64,000 nucleotides of DNA. Source: Ancylobacter aquaticus. GTDB lineage: Bacteria; Pseudomonadota; Alphaproteobacteria; Rhizobiales; Xanthobacteraceae. How positions within the stretch are numbered: position 1 is the stretch's first letter; each line of letters starts with the position of its first letter. Made by a program: the position numbers and the translations under genes. A model generated the notes under the pieces. It ran no database searches. It was not told the DNA's origin and saw only the letters and a list, made by a program, of their open reading frames with translations. Of the stretch, positions 16,286-25,591 are shown piece by piece. The stretch is taken from positions 62,001 to 126,000 of the forward strand of contig NZ_SMFY01000004.1 of assembly GCF_004339465.1 (NCBI RefSeq), read 5' to 3'.

Positions 16286-17779
16286 ATGGCGGAGCTTGGA
16301 CAGATGACCACCGACACTTCCCCCCGCACGTTTTCCCGTCGTTCGCTGCTGGCCGGGACCGCCGCAACGGTAGGCGCCCTGGCGAGTGTGCCGCTGGCAG
16401 GCCCCGCGCTGTCCCAGACCCAAACGGGGCAACCGATCGAGGTCCTTGTCCTTGGCGCCGGCATGGCCGGCCTTACCGCCGCATTGGCGCTGCAGCGGCG
16501 CGGCCACAAGGTGACGGTGATCGAGCGGCAGGGACGCATCGGGGGCCGGCTTCTCTCCATCCCGCTGGGCGACGGCATGTTCACCGAGGCCGGCGGCGGC
16601 CATTTCCGCTCCGACATGCCGCTGGTGCTGAACTATGTGCGCCGCTTCAACCTGCCCCTGCTCAGCCTGAATGATGGGCTGCCGGTCTACATGGTCGACG
16701 GAAAGACCGCGAAGTCGGCCGACGTCACCAACTGGCCGTGGGACCTCACGGCGGAAGAACGTAACGTCACCGTATCGGCAAATCTCAACCGCTACCTGTT
16801 CCGCGCCGGCCTCGACACCCACACCGTGCTCGGCCCGGACTGGCCCGACCAGGACCTGCTCGACCGGCTCGACGACATCACCCTGGAGGACCTGCTACGC
16901 CCCGTCGGCGCGTCGCCCGCCTTCCTCAAGCTGCTCGCGGCAAATGCGGGACTGTTCACCCCCTACGCGCAGACGCTGAGCATCATTCCCGACCTCGCCT
17001 ATCATTTCGGCGACCAGAACGTTTTCCGCATCCAGGGCGGCAATAACCGCCTGCCCATGGCGATGGCGAACTCGCTTGGCCGCGGCAACATCGTGCTCGA
17101 CGCGCAGGTGACGGCCATCGACCAGACCGGCGCGCGGATCCGCGTCGGCACAAAGGGCGGAAAGGAATTCATCGGCGACGCCATCGTCTCCACCATCCCC
17201 TTCAGCGTGATGGACGAGGTCGAGGTCACGCCCCGCTGGTCCGCCGGCAAGGCGCGGATGATCGCCGAGATGGAATGGGACAAGACGGTCAAGGTCATCG
17301 TCAAGACGCAAAAGCCAAGCTGGCTCACGCAGAATGTGCGCGGCTGGCCTATGGCCGGCGGCGACCGGCCCTGGGAGCGCTTCATCGACATCACCGGCAA
17401 CGAGCCGGGTGGCCATGGCAGCGGGTTCTTCTATCTCAATGGCGAGAATGCGGACCGCGTGCTCGCCGCCCCGCGCGACGTGCGCGCCCAGCAGGTCGTC
17501 GATATCTTCCAGCAGGACCTGCCCGGCCTGCTCGGCGACGTCGTCAGCGTCAGCGATTTCGCCTGGAGCGAGCAACCGTGGATTCGCGGCTCCTTCGGCT
17601 CCACGCCCATCGGCGGCGGCTGGATGGTGAAAGAATGGACCGTGCCGGAAGGGCGTATCCATTTCGCCGGGGACTTCACCACGCTGAAGACCGGCTGGGT
17701 GGAAGGCGCCATCGAATCCGGCCTGCGCGCCGCCCGGCAGATCGACCCGGAGGCAAGGCCGCTTTCCGGCCCGCGCTGA
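16286..17779 (+). CDS. Tat-exported flavin amine oxidase
   Basis: 497 residues from 16286; ATG 16304 (MTTDTSPRTFSRR) is an equally good start. A twin-arginine signal SRRSLLAG with a hydrophobic stretch covers residues 17-45, so the folded flavoprotein is exported. The FAD motif VLGAGMAG is at 55-62, followed by ERQGRIGGRL. The C-terminal FAD-contact region HFAGDFTTLKTGWVEGAIESG is typical of monoamine/L-amino-acid oxidases. It oxidises an amine with H2O2 release in the periplasm. It is convergent with radC, six bases away. Confidence 0.88.
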   Translation: MAELGQMTTDTSPRTFSRRSLLAGTAATVGALASVPLAGPALSQTQTGQPIEVLVLGAGMAGLTAALALQRRGHKVTVIERQGRIGGRLLSIPLGDGMFTEAGGGHFRSDMPLVLNYVRRFNLPLLSLNDGLPVYMVDGKTAKSADVTNWPWDLTAEERNVTVSANLNRYLFRAGLDTHTVLGPDWPDQDLLDRLDDITLEDLLRPVGASPAFLKLLAANAGLFTPYAQTLSIIPDLAYHFGDQNVFRIQGGNNRLPMAMANSLGRGNIVLDAQVTAIDQTGARIRVGTKGGKEFIGDAIVSTIPFSVMDEVEVTPRWSAGKARMIAEMEWDKTVKVIVKTQKPSWLTQNVRGWPMAGGDRPWERFIDITGNEPGGHGSGFFYLNGENADRVLAAPRDVRAQQVVDIFQQDLPGLLGDVVSVSDFAWSEQPWIRGSFGSTPIGGGWMVKEWTVPEGRIHFAGDFTTLKTGWVEGAIESGLRAARQIDPEARPLSGPR

Positions 17780-17784
17780 CCGCG

Positions 17785-18549
17785 TCAGATCAGCCGCAGG
17801 CCGCGCAAGGACGCATGGCCGTCCTTGCCGACGATGATGTGATCATGCACCTCGATGCCGAGGGGCTTGGCCACATCAATTATGGTCTTGGTCATCTGGA
17901 TGTCGGCAGTGGAAGGCGTCGGGTCGCCGCTCGGGTGGTTATGGACGAGGATGACGGCGCTCGCCGCTACCTCCAGCGCCCGCTTCACCACTTCGCGTGG
18001 ATAGACCGGGGTGTGGTCCACCGTGCCGCGCTGCTGCACCTCGTCGAGGATGAGCTGGTTGCGCTTGTCGAGAAACAGGATGCGGAACTGTTCCTGCTCG
18101 ACAAAGGCCATGCTGGCGCGGCAATGGGCGATCACAGCGCTCCAGGAAGAGAGCACGGGGCGCGCCCGCACTTGCCCGCGCGTCACCCGCTCCACCGCAG
18201 CGCCGATGAGCTTCAGCTCGGTGACGATGGCCTCGCCCACGCCCTTCACCTCGCGCAGCCGCCCGGGCGGGGCCGTGACCACCTCGGCAAAGGAGCCGAA
18301 GCGGTCGATCAGCGCCTTCGCAAGCGGCTTCACGTCCGCCCGCACGACGGCGCGGAACAACACCAGTTCAAGCAGTTCGTAGTCGGGCAATGCCTCGCCG
18401 CCCGCCTTTCGAAAGCGCTCGCGCAGCCGCTCGCGATGGCCGAGAAAATGCGGCTCCGCCTCGGCGAAGCCGGCCGGCGCGGCTCCTGAATCAGGATCGG
18501 CCGGCAGGTCGTCACGGCCGCCGCTCCGCCCTGTTCCGTTGCGCGCCAT
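17785..18549 (-). CDS. radC: RadC-family JAB/MPN-domain protein
   Basis: 254 residues. The N-terminal half contains a helix-hairpin-helix-like region ([14 protein letters not shown]). The C-terminal JAB domain has the complete JAMM motif: His203 and His205 in HNHPSGDP, Ser213 and Asp216. The family was linked to DNA repair, but that role is doubtful and its biochemical activity is unsettled. It lies 17 bp downstream of map on the same strand, an arrangement suggesting co-transcription. Confidence 0.92.
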   Translation of the reverse strand: MARNGTGRSGGRDDLPADPDSGAAPAGFAEAEPHFLGHRERLRERFRKAGGEALPDYELLELVLFRAVVRADVKPLAKALIDRFGSFAEVVTAPPGRLREVKGVGEAIVTELKLIGAAVERVTRGQVRARPVLSSWSAVIAHCRASMAFVEQEQFRILFLDKRNQLILDEVQQRGTVDHTPVYPREVVKRALEVAASAVILVHNHPSGDPTPSTADIQMTKTIIDVAKPLGIEVHDHIIVGKDGHASLRGLRLI

Positions 18550-18566
18550 GCGGGCTCCCGCCTCGC

Positions 18567-19394
18567 TCAGTCGTTGCTGAAGATCGGCTTGTCGTAGCCC
18601 TTGGGCGAACGGGTGAAAATCTCACACCCGGTCTCCGTCACGCCCACCGTGTGCTCGAACTGGGCGGAGAGCGAACGGTCGCGCGTCACCGCCGTCCAGC
18701 CGTCGGACAGCACCTTCACATGCGGGCGACCGAGATTGATCATCGGCTCGATGGTGAAGATCATGCCGGGCATCAGTTCCGGCCCGTCGCCGCGCCGCCC
18801 GACATGCACGATGTTCGGCTCGTCGTGGAAAATCTGGCCGACGCCATGGCCGCAGAAATCGCGCACCACGCTCATGTGCAGCGGCTCGACGAAAACCTGG
18901 ATCGCCGCGCCGATATCGCCGACATGGCGGCCCGGCTTCACCTCGGCGATGCCGCGCATCATGGATTCGTAGGTCACGTCCAGCAACCGCTCGGCGCGGC
19001 GGGGAATTTCGCCCACCGGGTACATGCGGCTCGAATCGCCATACCAGCCGTCGACGATCAGCGTCACATCGACATTGACGATGTCGCCCTCGCGCAGCGG
19101 CTTGTCATTGGGAATGCCGTGACAGACCACATGGTTGATCGAGGTGCAGGTCGACTTGCGGTAGCCGCGATACATCAACGTCGCCGGCAGCGCGCCATGG
19201 TCCATGGCGAACTCGAACACCAATTGGTCGATCGCCTCGGTGGTGACGCCCGGCGCCACCAGCTCGTGCACGAGGTCCAGCGCCTGCGCCGTCATCTGCC
19301 CGGCCTTGCGCATGCCGGCAAAGCCCTCGGGGCCGTGCAGCTTGATATGGCCGGTCTTGCGCAGCGGCGCGCCGGCCGCCTCCACATAGTTCAT
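18567..19394 (-). CDS. map: Methionine aminopeptidase, type I
   Basis: 275 residues, full length for type Ia enzymes, which remove the initiator Met from nascent proteins using two metals. Ligand regions are visible: [19 protein letters not shown] with two Asp, [14 protein letters not shown] with His, TIEPMINLG with Glu, and SAQFEHTV with the second Glu. It starts at ATG 19394 and is followed by radC. Confidence 0.95.
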   Translation of the reverse strand: MNYVEAAGAPLRKTGHIKLHGPEGFAGMRKAGQMTAQALDLVHELVAPGVTTEAIDQLVFEFAMDHGALPATLMYRGYRKSTCTSINHVVCHGIPNDKPLREGDIVNVDVTLIVDGWYGDSSRMYPVGEIPRRAERLLDVTYESMMRGIAEVKPGRHVGDIGAAIQVFVEPLHMSVVRDFCGHGVGQIFHDEPNIVHVGRRGDGPELMPGMIFTIEPMINLGRPHVKVLSDGWTAVTRDRSLSAQFEHTVGVTETGCEIFTRSPKGYDKPIFSND

Positions 19395-19500
19395 CGTCGA
19401 ACGTCCAACAGCACAGGTTCAGGGCGAATGCCCGCGCCGAATGTAAGCCATCCGCGCTCTGGCGCAAGGAAAGCGCGCGCGGAACAGGCGCGCACCGCCC

Positions 19501-20694
19501 TCACCCCACCGGATCAGCCAGGGGTTTGGCCATATGCACCAGCCGCCTGTCCGGCAGTTGCTCGACCCTTTCGATGGCGTAGCCCTTGCGGCGGTACCAG
19601 TTGATGTTGGCCGATAGCGGCTCGCCGGTATAGAGTCGCAGCGTGGTCCGGCCGAGCGCACGGGCCCGCGCCTCGGCCGCTGCCAGCAGCAGATTGCCAT
19701 AGCCGAAGCCCTGCGCCCGCGGGCAGGCGGCGAGGCTGTCGGCTAGCAAATCCTCGCTGCGCGGCTGCAGGATGGCGACGGCGACGACCCCCTCGCTGCC
19801 GTCGAGCACCCAGACCTCCCGCTCGCGAAACACTTGGCCATAATCCCACAGCAGCGGCACAGGCTCCACGCCGAGCAGGATGCGGTTGCGTGCATAGGCT
19901 GCGCGCTGCAGAGCCTCCACGGCGGCGAGATCGGAAAGGTCGGCGCGGCGTAGCTTACGGCCCTCGACCTCCAGCTCGCGCGCATTGAGCACCGCGAGCG
20001 AGACCTTCTGCCGGCCTGCCGCGTCGAAATTCTCCGCCGCCAGCCACGCTTCCATCGCCACTGCGATCTGCGGCCATTCCTCCGACAGGATGGAGAACCA
20101 CGCCGTGTCGCGGTTGCGGCCCTTCACGATCATGTGGTGGCGGAACAGCCCCTCGAAGCGGAAGCCATAGCGTTCCGCCGCGCGGCGCGAAGGAGCGTTG
20201 AGCGCGTTGCACTTCCACTCATAGCGCCGGTAGCCGAGCGTCTCGAATGCGTGCCTGGCCATGAGATACATGGCCTCGGTGCCGCCCGGCGTCCGCATCA
20301 GCGCCGGTGTGTAGAGGATATGGCCGACCTCGATCGTGCGGTTGGCCGGGTCGATCCTGAGATAGGTCGCATGGCCGACCGCGACGCCGCTCGCCTTGTC
20401 CACGATCGTGAACATCAGTGGATCGTCGCGCTCCGCCGCCGCGCCGTAATAGGCCTCGAAGGCGGCGTAGTCCTCATAGGGACCATTGGGCAGATAGGCG
20501 AAGATCGCCTCGCTCTCCGGCCCGTGGCTGGCGGCGAACAGCGCCGGGCCGTGGGCCGCGAGATCGAACGGCACCAGATCGACGTGCTGCCCGATGAGGC
20601 GGGTGCGCGCGGGCCGCAGCGCCGGCGCGGTGTCGACGGGGGCGCCGAGGGGCAGCGTCTGCGGCGGGGAGGTCTGGTCGTGCGGCACACCCAT
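19501..20694 (-). CDS. Two-domain GNAT acetyltransferase
   Basis: 397 residues from ATG 20694 (MGVPHDQ), chosen because GGGTGAG lies six bases upstream; ATG 20700 is too close to it. Residues ~35-230 form a RimJ/RimL-like GNAT domain (VGHATYLRIDPANRTIEVGHILY...ALNAPSRRAAERYGFRFEG). Residues ~245-397 form a second GNAT domain (GFGYGNLLLAAAEARARALG, the acetyl-CoA loop, then YRRKGYAIER). Fusion of two GNAT units is unusual but seen elsewhere. The substrate is unknown; small molecules or protein N-termini are both possible. It is divergent from an aminotransferase. Confidence 0.82.
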   Translation of the reverse strand: MGVPHDQTSPPQTLPLGAPVDTAPALRPARTRLIGQHVDLVPFDLAAHGPALFAASHGPESEAIFAYLPNGPYEDYAAFEAYYGAAAERDDPLMFTIVDKASGVAVGHATYLRIDPANRTIEVGHILYTPALMRTPGGTEAMYLMARHAFETLGYRRYEWKCNALNAPSRRAAERYGFRFEGLFRHHMIVKGRNRDTAWFSILSEEWPQIAVAMEAWLAAENFDAAGRQKVSLAVLNARELEVEGRKLRRADLSDLAAVEALQRAAYARNRILLGVEPVPLLWDYGQVFREREVWVLDGSEGVVAVAILQPRSEDLLADSLAACPRAQGFGYGNLLLAAAEARARALGRTTLRLYTGEPLSANINWYRRKGYAIERVEQLPDRRLVHMAKPLADPVG

Positions 20695-20826
20695 CAGCAT
20701 CTCACCCAACTCACGCGCCACCGGCCCCTTGAACCTCGCCCCGCTCCCGTGTGACACGAATGCGAAAGACTGCAAGAGCTTTGATGCACCGCCCCGACGG
20801 AAACGCCAACGGAACGCGACGAGGAC

Positions 20827-22035
20827 ATGATGACGCCTGCCACACGCCTGCCCCTGCACCCCGTCGCGGCCTTTGACCGGATCGGCGAGGAGAACGCCTT
20901 CGCCGTGCTGGCGCGCGCCGCCGCCCTCTCGGCACAGGGGCGCGACATCATCAATCTCGGCATCGGCCAGCCCGATTTCGCCACGCCCGGCCACATCGTC
21001 GAGGCCGCCATCAAGGCGCTGCGCGACGGCCAGCATGGCTACACCCCTTCCGTCGGCATCCAGCCGCTGCGGGAGGCGGTGGCGGGCGACATTCACCGCC
21101 GCTTCAACCTCGACATCGACCCCGGCCGGGTGATGATCGTGCCCGGCGGCAAGGTGACGATGTTTTCGGCCATCCTCATGCTGGGCGAACCTGGCGCGGA
21201 AATTCTCTATCCCGATCCCGGCTTCCCCATCTACCGCTCGATGATCGAGTTCACCGGCGCAACCCCCATTCCGGTGCCGGCGCGGGAGGAGAACGGCTTC
21301 GCCTTCTCCGCCAGCGAGGCTCTCTCCCTCATCACCGAGCGCACCCGCCTCGTCATACTCAACTCGCCGGCCAATCCGACCGGCGGCGTCACCCCGAAAA
21401 CCGAGATCGACGCCTTCGTCGCCGGTCTGGCGGCGCATCCCCATGTCGCCATTCTTTCCGACGAGATCTACGACCAGTTCCTGTTCGACGGCGAGGCGCA
21501 TACCACGCTGCTGGCCTATCCCGAGATCCGTGACCGGCTGATTCTGCTCAATGGCTGGTCGAAAACCTATGCCATGACCGGCTGGCGGCTCGGCTGGGCG
21601 TTGTGGCCGGAAGGCCTGTTCGACGCCGCGCGAAAGCTGGCGGTCAATGCATGGTCCTGCGTCAATGCCCCGGCGCAATATGGCGCGCTCGCGGCACTCA
21701 CAGGGCCGCAAGACTGCGTGGCGGAAATGGTGGCGGAGTTCGACCGCCGCCGGCATCTGGTGGTCGATGGCCTTAACGCCCTGCCGGGCGTGCGCTGCGC
21801 CGTGCCGAAGGGGGCCTTCTACGCCTTCCCCAACATATCAGGCACCGGCTGGAGTTCGGCGAAGGCGCTCGCCACCGCCTTGCTGGATGAGACCGGAGTC
21901 GCCACCATTGGCGGGCCGGATTTCGGCGTGTTCGGCGAGGGCTATATCCGCCTGTCCTACGCCAACTCGGCCGAGAATATTTCCCGCGCTCTGGAGCGCA
22001 TGGATGCCTTCCTGCAGACAGCCCGCGCCGCCTGA
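20827..22035 (+). CDS. Class I/II PLP-dependent aminotransferase
   Basis: 402 residues. The PLP Schiff-base lysine is Lys246 in NGWSKTYAMTGWRLGW. Other family marks are NLGIGQPDF, the NSPANPTGG stretch, SDEIYDQF, and YIRLSYANS near the C-terminus, which carries the carboxylate-binding Arg. It transfers an amino group between an amino acid and a 2-oxoacid in the cytoplasm. The specific pair is not deducible; such sequences are often labelled aspartate/aromatic or MalY/PatB-like. It starts with tandem ATG codons at 20827 and 20830. Confidence 0.9.
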   Translation: MMTPATRLPLHPVAAFDRIGEENAFAVLARAAALSAQGRDIINLGIGQPDFATPGHIVEAAIKALRDGQHGYTPSVGIQPLREAVAGDIHRRFNLDIDPGRVMIVPGGKVTMFSAILMLGEPGAEILYPDPGFPIYRSMIEFTGATPIPVPAREENGFAFSASEALSLITERTRLVILNSPANPTGGVTPKTEIDAFVAGLAAHPHVAILSDEIYDQFLFDGEAHTTLLAYPEIRDRLILLNGWSKTYAMTGWRLGWALWPEGLFDAARKLAVNAWSCVNAPAQYGALAALTGPQDCVAEMVAEFDRRRHLVVDGLNALPGVRCAVPKGAFYAFPNISGTGWSSAKALATALLDETGVATIGGPDFGVFGEGYIRLSYANSAENISRALERMDAFLQTARAA

Positions 22036-22064
22036 GCACGCTATCGCGGCAAGGAGCGAAGACG

Positions 22065-22640
22065 ATGACGCACCCGCTTCGCCTCCTCGGCTCGCTTGCC
22101 GCCGTGGCGCTTTTGTTCTGCGCGCCGGCGCGGGCTGCCGTCGCCGGGAGCCCAGGGGAATGCCGGCGCCAGCATGCCGAGCCGCGCGCCTATCTCGACT
22201 GCCTTACCGCTCTGCAGGTGGCGGGCGAGCGGGACCTCCAGCGCAGCGTCGAGGGCGTCGCAGCGACGATCGAGGCGCGGGCCGATCTGCAACCCTCGCA
22301 GCGCCGACGCTGGATCGGCCTGTTCGAGGAAGCGCAGGGCCGGTTCGTCCACTGGCGAAACTTCGAGTGCCAGAGCATCGCCCCGTTCGAGGGCGAAGGC
22401 CCGCGCCAGAGCATTGGCGGGCGGCTCGGCGGCTCGGGTGTCATCGAGCAGCGGCTGATTTGTCTTCTCAGTCACAACGAGCGCCGCGCCCGCGACCTCG
22501 AATCCCGCTACGCTCCCGAGGGCGACTGGCCGCCGGCGCCGCCCGCACCGGCCGCCACGGCGCCGGGGCCAGCCGACGCCACCGCAGCCGCGCCGCCGGC
22601 CCAGCCCACCATCGCGCCGCGCATCATCATCGCGCCGTGA
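22065..22640 (+). CDS. Exported LprI-like (DUF1311) protein
   Basis: 191 residues with a Sec signal peptide (cleavage near ARA/AV, residue ~25). The mature part has the LprI N-terminal-domain pattern: paired Cys in ECRR...YLDCL, then a long amphipathic helix, then the segment QRRRWIGLFEEAQGRFVHWRNFEC and a last Cys in ICLL. The C-terminal 45 residues are Pro/Ala rich. The family includes a periplasmic lysozyme inhibitor in Mycobacterium, but most members are uncharacterised. It is 29 bp after the aminotransferase, probably by chance. Confidence 0.7.
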   Translation: MTHPLRLLGSLAAVALLFCAPARAAVAGSPGECRRQHAEPRAYLDCLTALQVAGERDLQRSVEGVAATIEARADLQPSQRRRWIGLFEEAQGRFVHWRNFECQSIAPFEGEGPRQSIGGRLGGSGVIEQRLICLLSHNERRARDLESRYAPEGDWPPAPPAPAATAPGPADATAAAPPAQPTIAPRIIIAP

Positions 22641-22749
22641 ACGCCTCGCCGCACGCCGCACTGGGATAAACCGGCGCGGCGGCTTGTGCCTTTGCCATGG
22701 TGCGGGGATCATGGGTCGAGACACCCCCGCTCGTTAAGGATCACCGACC

Positions 22750-23511
22750 ATGGATCTCGGACTCAAGGGACTGCGCGCCGTTGTCACCGGCGGCACCAAG
22801 GGCATCGGCCTCGCCATCGCCGAAACGCTGGCGGCCGAAGGCTGCGATGTCGCCGTGTGCAGTCGCCACGAGGCGGAGGCGCAGGCCACCGCCGCCCGGC
22901 TGGGCGGGAGCGGCGTGAAGACGCTCGGTGTCGGGGCCGACGTGGCCGATGGCAGCGCCCTTGCCGATTTCGTGGAGAAGGCGGCCAGCGCGTTTGGCGG
23001 CCTCGACATCGTCGTCGCCAATGTCAGCGCCCTCGCGGTCGGCCATGAGGAAGAGCACTGGAAGAAGGGCTTCGATACCGACCTCATGGGGACGGTGCGC
23101 CTCGTCAACGCCGCCATGCCTTATCTGGAGAAGAGCGCCGCCGGTTCCATCGTCACCATTTCCTCGGTATCGGGCCGCGAGATCGACTTCGCCTGCGGGC
23201 CCTATGGCGTGTTCAAGGCGGCGCTGATCCACTACACGCAAGGCCTCGCCTTCCAGCTGGCGCCGAAGAAAATCCGCGCCAACACCGTCTCCCCGGGCAA
23301 CACCTATTTCGACGGCGGCATCTGGAACCAGATCAAGGACGGCAACCCCGCTTTGTACGCCGAGGCGCTGGCGCTCAATCCGACCGGACGCATGGCGACG
23401 CCGCAGGAAATCGCCAACGCCGCCGTGTTTCTCGCAAGCCCGGCGGCCAGCTTCATCTACGGCACCAATCTGGTGGTCGACGGCGCCCTGACCCGCGGCG
23501 TCCAGCTCTGA
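22750..23511 (+). CDS. Short-chain dehydrogenase/reductase
   Basis: 253 residues with the classical SDR layout: cofactor motif TGGTKGIG at 13-20, ANVSA in place of NNAG at 90-94, the catalytic Ser in ISSVSG (138-141), Tyr152 and Lys156 in YGVFK, and the C-terminal FLASPAASFIYGTNLVVDGA. It performs NAD(P)-dependent oxidation or reduction of a hydroxy/keto substrate. A KDG kinase gene follows 148 bp later on the same strand, so a sugar-acid substrate is possible but unproven. Confidence 0.9.
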   Translation: MDLGLKGLRAVVTGGTKGIGLAIAETLAAEGCDVAVCSRHEAEAQATAARLGGSGVKTLGVGADVADGSALADFVEKAASAFGGLDIVVANVSALAVGHEEEHWKKGFDTDLMGTVRLVNAAMPYLEKSAAGSIVTISSVSGREIDFACGPYGVFKAALIHYTQGLAFQLAPKKIRANTVSPGNTYFDGGIWNQIKDGNPALYAEALALNPTGRMATPQEIANAAVFLASPAASFIYGTNLVVDGALTRGVQL

Positions 23512-23659
23512 GCGCGTCTTTTCCGTCGCGTCGCGTCGCGTACGGGACGGAAAACCGCTGTGACCTTGCCGAGCGGGGCGGGAAAACGCCCCGACCTTGC
23601 CTCGCGGGGGGAATAAAGCGAGGCTCCCGCGCGAATCGGCACGCGATAGGGAGGGACGC

Positions 23660-24568
23660 ATGACCCGGGTAATTTCGATCGGCGAAGTCATGGTCGAGCT
23701 GGCGCGCGGCGCCGATGGCCGCTTCGGCCAGTCCGTCGGAGGCGACACCTTCAATACCGCCGTCTATCTCGCCCGCGCCGGCGTGGAGACCGCCTACGCC
23801 ACCGCGCTTGGCGACGATCCCTATTCCGACGCCATCCGCGCCTCTGCCCAGGGCGAGGGCCTCGACACAACGCTGATGGCGCGCGTGCCGGGGCGGACAG
23901 CCGGCCTCTATCTCATCGACACCGACCCGCAGGGCGAGCGCAGCTTCACCTATTGGCGCGATACCGCCCCGGCGCGCGAGTTGTTCGAGCTGCCGGGTTG
24001 GGAAGCGATGTGCGAGGCGCTGATCGAGGCGAACCTCATTTATCTCTCCGGCATCACTCTCTCGCTCTATTCCAATGCCGGGCTCGGGCGCCTGCTGGCG
24101 ACGCTGGAATTCGCCCGCGAGCGCGGCACCCGCATCGTCTTCGACGGCAATTTCCGTCCGCGCAACTGGCGCGGTGACGTGTCCCGGGCGCGCGCCGTCT
24201 ATGCCGAGGCGCTCAAGCGCAGCTCGATTGCGCTGCCCACCTTCGAGGACGAAGCGACATTGTGGGGCGACGGCTCCCCCACCGCCACCGCCGAGCGCCT
24301 TGCCACCTTCGGCGTTCAGGAAATTGTGGTGAAGAACGGCGCCGAGGGCGCGCTGGTGGTTAGCGGCGGCACCTCGCAGCTCGTGCCCATTCCCCAGCCG
24401 GTCGAGCCGATCGACACCACGGCGGCGGGCGACAGCTTCAATGCCGCCTATCTCGCCGCCCGCCTCGCGGGCGAGGTGCCCGCAGCAGCGGCAGAGGCCG
24501 GCCATCGCCTCGCCGGCCGCGTCATCCGCCATCGCGGCGCGCTCCTGCCGCGCCACGCCAACGCCTGA
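23660..24568 (+). CDS. kdgK: PfkB-family kinase, likely 2-dehydro-3-deoxygluconokinase
   Basis: 302 residues from ATG 23660, preceded by GGGAGGGA. The PfkB marks are VGGDTFNTAVYLARAG near residue 26 and the ATP/anion-hole motif TTAAGDSFNAAYLA with the catalytic Asp258. The pattern R-x-x-x-FTYWR...AR-ELF and DGNFRPRNW is that of KDG kinases, which make KDPG from 2-keto-3-deoxygluconate. The KDPG aldolase gene eda is also in this window but 36 kb away. Cytoplasmic. Confidence 0.85.
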   Translation: MTRVISIGEVMVELARGADGRFGQSVGGDTFNTAVYLARAGVETAYATALGDDPYSDAIRASAQGEGLDTTLMARVPGRTAGLYLIDTDPQGERSFTYWRDTAPARELFELPGWEAMCEALIEANLIYLSGITLSLYSNAGLGRLLATLEFARERGTRIVFDGNFRPRNWRGDVSRARAVYAEALKRSSIALPTFEDEATLWGDGSPTATAERLATFGVQEIVVKNGAEGALVVSGGTSQLVPIPQPVEPIDTTAAGDSFNAAYLAARLAGEVPAAAAEAGHRLAGRVIRHRGALLPRHANA

Positions 24569-24603
24569 GACGCCCGGCTCAAACGACTGCGAATGCTTCT
24601 GCG

Positions 24604-24621
24604 AATGACTTGCAAGTCATT
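24604..24621. promoter_or_regulatory. Perfect 18-bp palindrome upstream of CDF exporter
   Basis: AATGACTTGCAAGTCATT is a perfect inverted repeat 79 bp upstream of the cation exporter start, preceded by a direct repeat of CTGCGAATG. The size and position suit a metal-responsive Fur-family operator (Fur/Mur type), but the exact regulator cannot be named. Confidence 0.5.
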
Positions 24622-24699
24622 GGTCTTGCTTGATTTTCGCCCGCTGACCGACTAAGCGCTGCCGTATCGGGCGCGCGGCGCCATAACGGGTATGCGCCG

Positions 24700-25587
24700 A
24701 TGGCTCTCTCCTCGCGGATCGCCTTGATCAATGTCGGCATCAGCCTGGTCGTGCTCGGGCTGAAATACGCCGCCTTCCTGCTCACCGGCAGCGTGGCGCT
24801 GTATTCCGATGCGCTGGAAAGCATCGTCAATGTGGCCACCGCCATCGCCGCCGTGGTGGCGCTGCGCGTCAGCGCCAAGCCGGCCGATGCCGCCCACCCC
24901 TATGGCTATGCCAAGGCGGAGTATTTTTCCGCCGTCATCGTCGGCGTGCTGATCGTCGTCGCCGCCATCACCATCTTCCGCGAGGTCTATCTCGGCTGGC
25001 TCGAACCGCACAGCTTCGAGGCCTCGCCCTTGGGTCTGGCGATCAACGCCGCCGCCACCGTCATCAACGGCATCTGGTGCGCGGTGCTGATTCGCGAAGG
25101 ACGGCGCGCCCGCTCTCCCGCGCTGGCGGCCGACGGGCGGCACCTGCTGACCGACGTGGTCTCCTCGGCCGGTGTGCTGATCGGCGTCGCGCTGGCGGCG
25201 GTCTCGGGCTGGGAGAAGCTCGACCTCGTGCTGGCCGGGCTCGTCGCCGTCAACATTCTGTGGTCGGGCTTTTCGGTGCTGAAGGAAAGCGTAGGCGGAC
25301 TGATGGACCAAGCGGTGCCGGCGGAGACGCTGGAGCGCATCCGCAAGCGCATCGCCGCCGAGGCCACCGGCGCTATCGAGGCGCACGACCTGCGCACGCG
25401 TCAGGCCGGCCGCGTGATCTTCGTCGACTTCCACCTCGTCGTGCCCGGCGACATGCCGGTGAGCCACGCACACGCCATCTGCGACCGCATCGAGGACGCG
25501 CTGGAGGCGGAAGTCGCGGATGTCTTCGTCAACATCCATGTCGAGCCGGAAGTGAAGGCCAAGCAGCAGGGCGTCCCGGTGCTGTAG
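24700..25587 (+). CDS. Cation diffusion facilitator (CDF) metal exporter
   Basis: 295 residues. Six transmembrane helices are expected. The metal site residues are visible in TM2 (YSDALESIVN) and TM5 (DGRHLLTDVVSS). The conserved HPYGYAKAEYFS loop and a cytoplasmic ferredoxin-like C-terminal domain (DFHLVVPGDMPVSHAHAICDRIE) complete the family layout. It exports divalent cations (Zn, Fe, Mn or Co) against protons. The combination of D...D and H...D in the two sites is compatible with zinc or iron. It may balance the zinc importer at 1.5-4.4 kb. Confidence 0.93.
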   Translation: MALSSRIALINVGISLVVLGLKYAAFLLTGSVALYSDALESIVNVATAIAAVVALRVSAKPADAAHPYGYAKAEYFSAVIVGVLIVVAAITIFREVYLGWLEPHSFEASPLGLAINAAATVINGIWCAVLIREGRRARSPALAADGRHLLTDVVSSAGVLIGVALAAVSGWEKLDLVLAGLVAVNILWSGFSVLKESVGGLMDQAVPAETLERIRKRIAAEATGAIEAHDLRTRQAGRVIFVDFHLVVPGDMPVSHAHAICDRIEDALEAEVADVFVNIHVEPEVKAKQQGVPVL

Positions 25588-25591
25588 GCCG

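Noticed and set aside
20695-21756. N-terminal extension of the double GNAT frame
   Set aside because: This part is antisense to the aminotransferase gene; the coding start with a ribosome site is at 20694.
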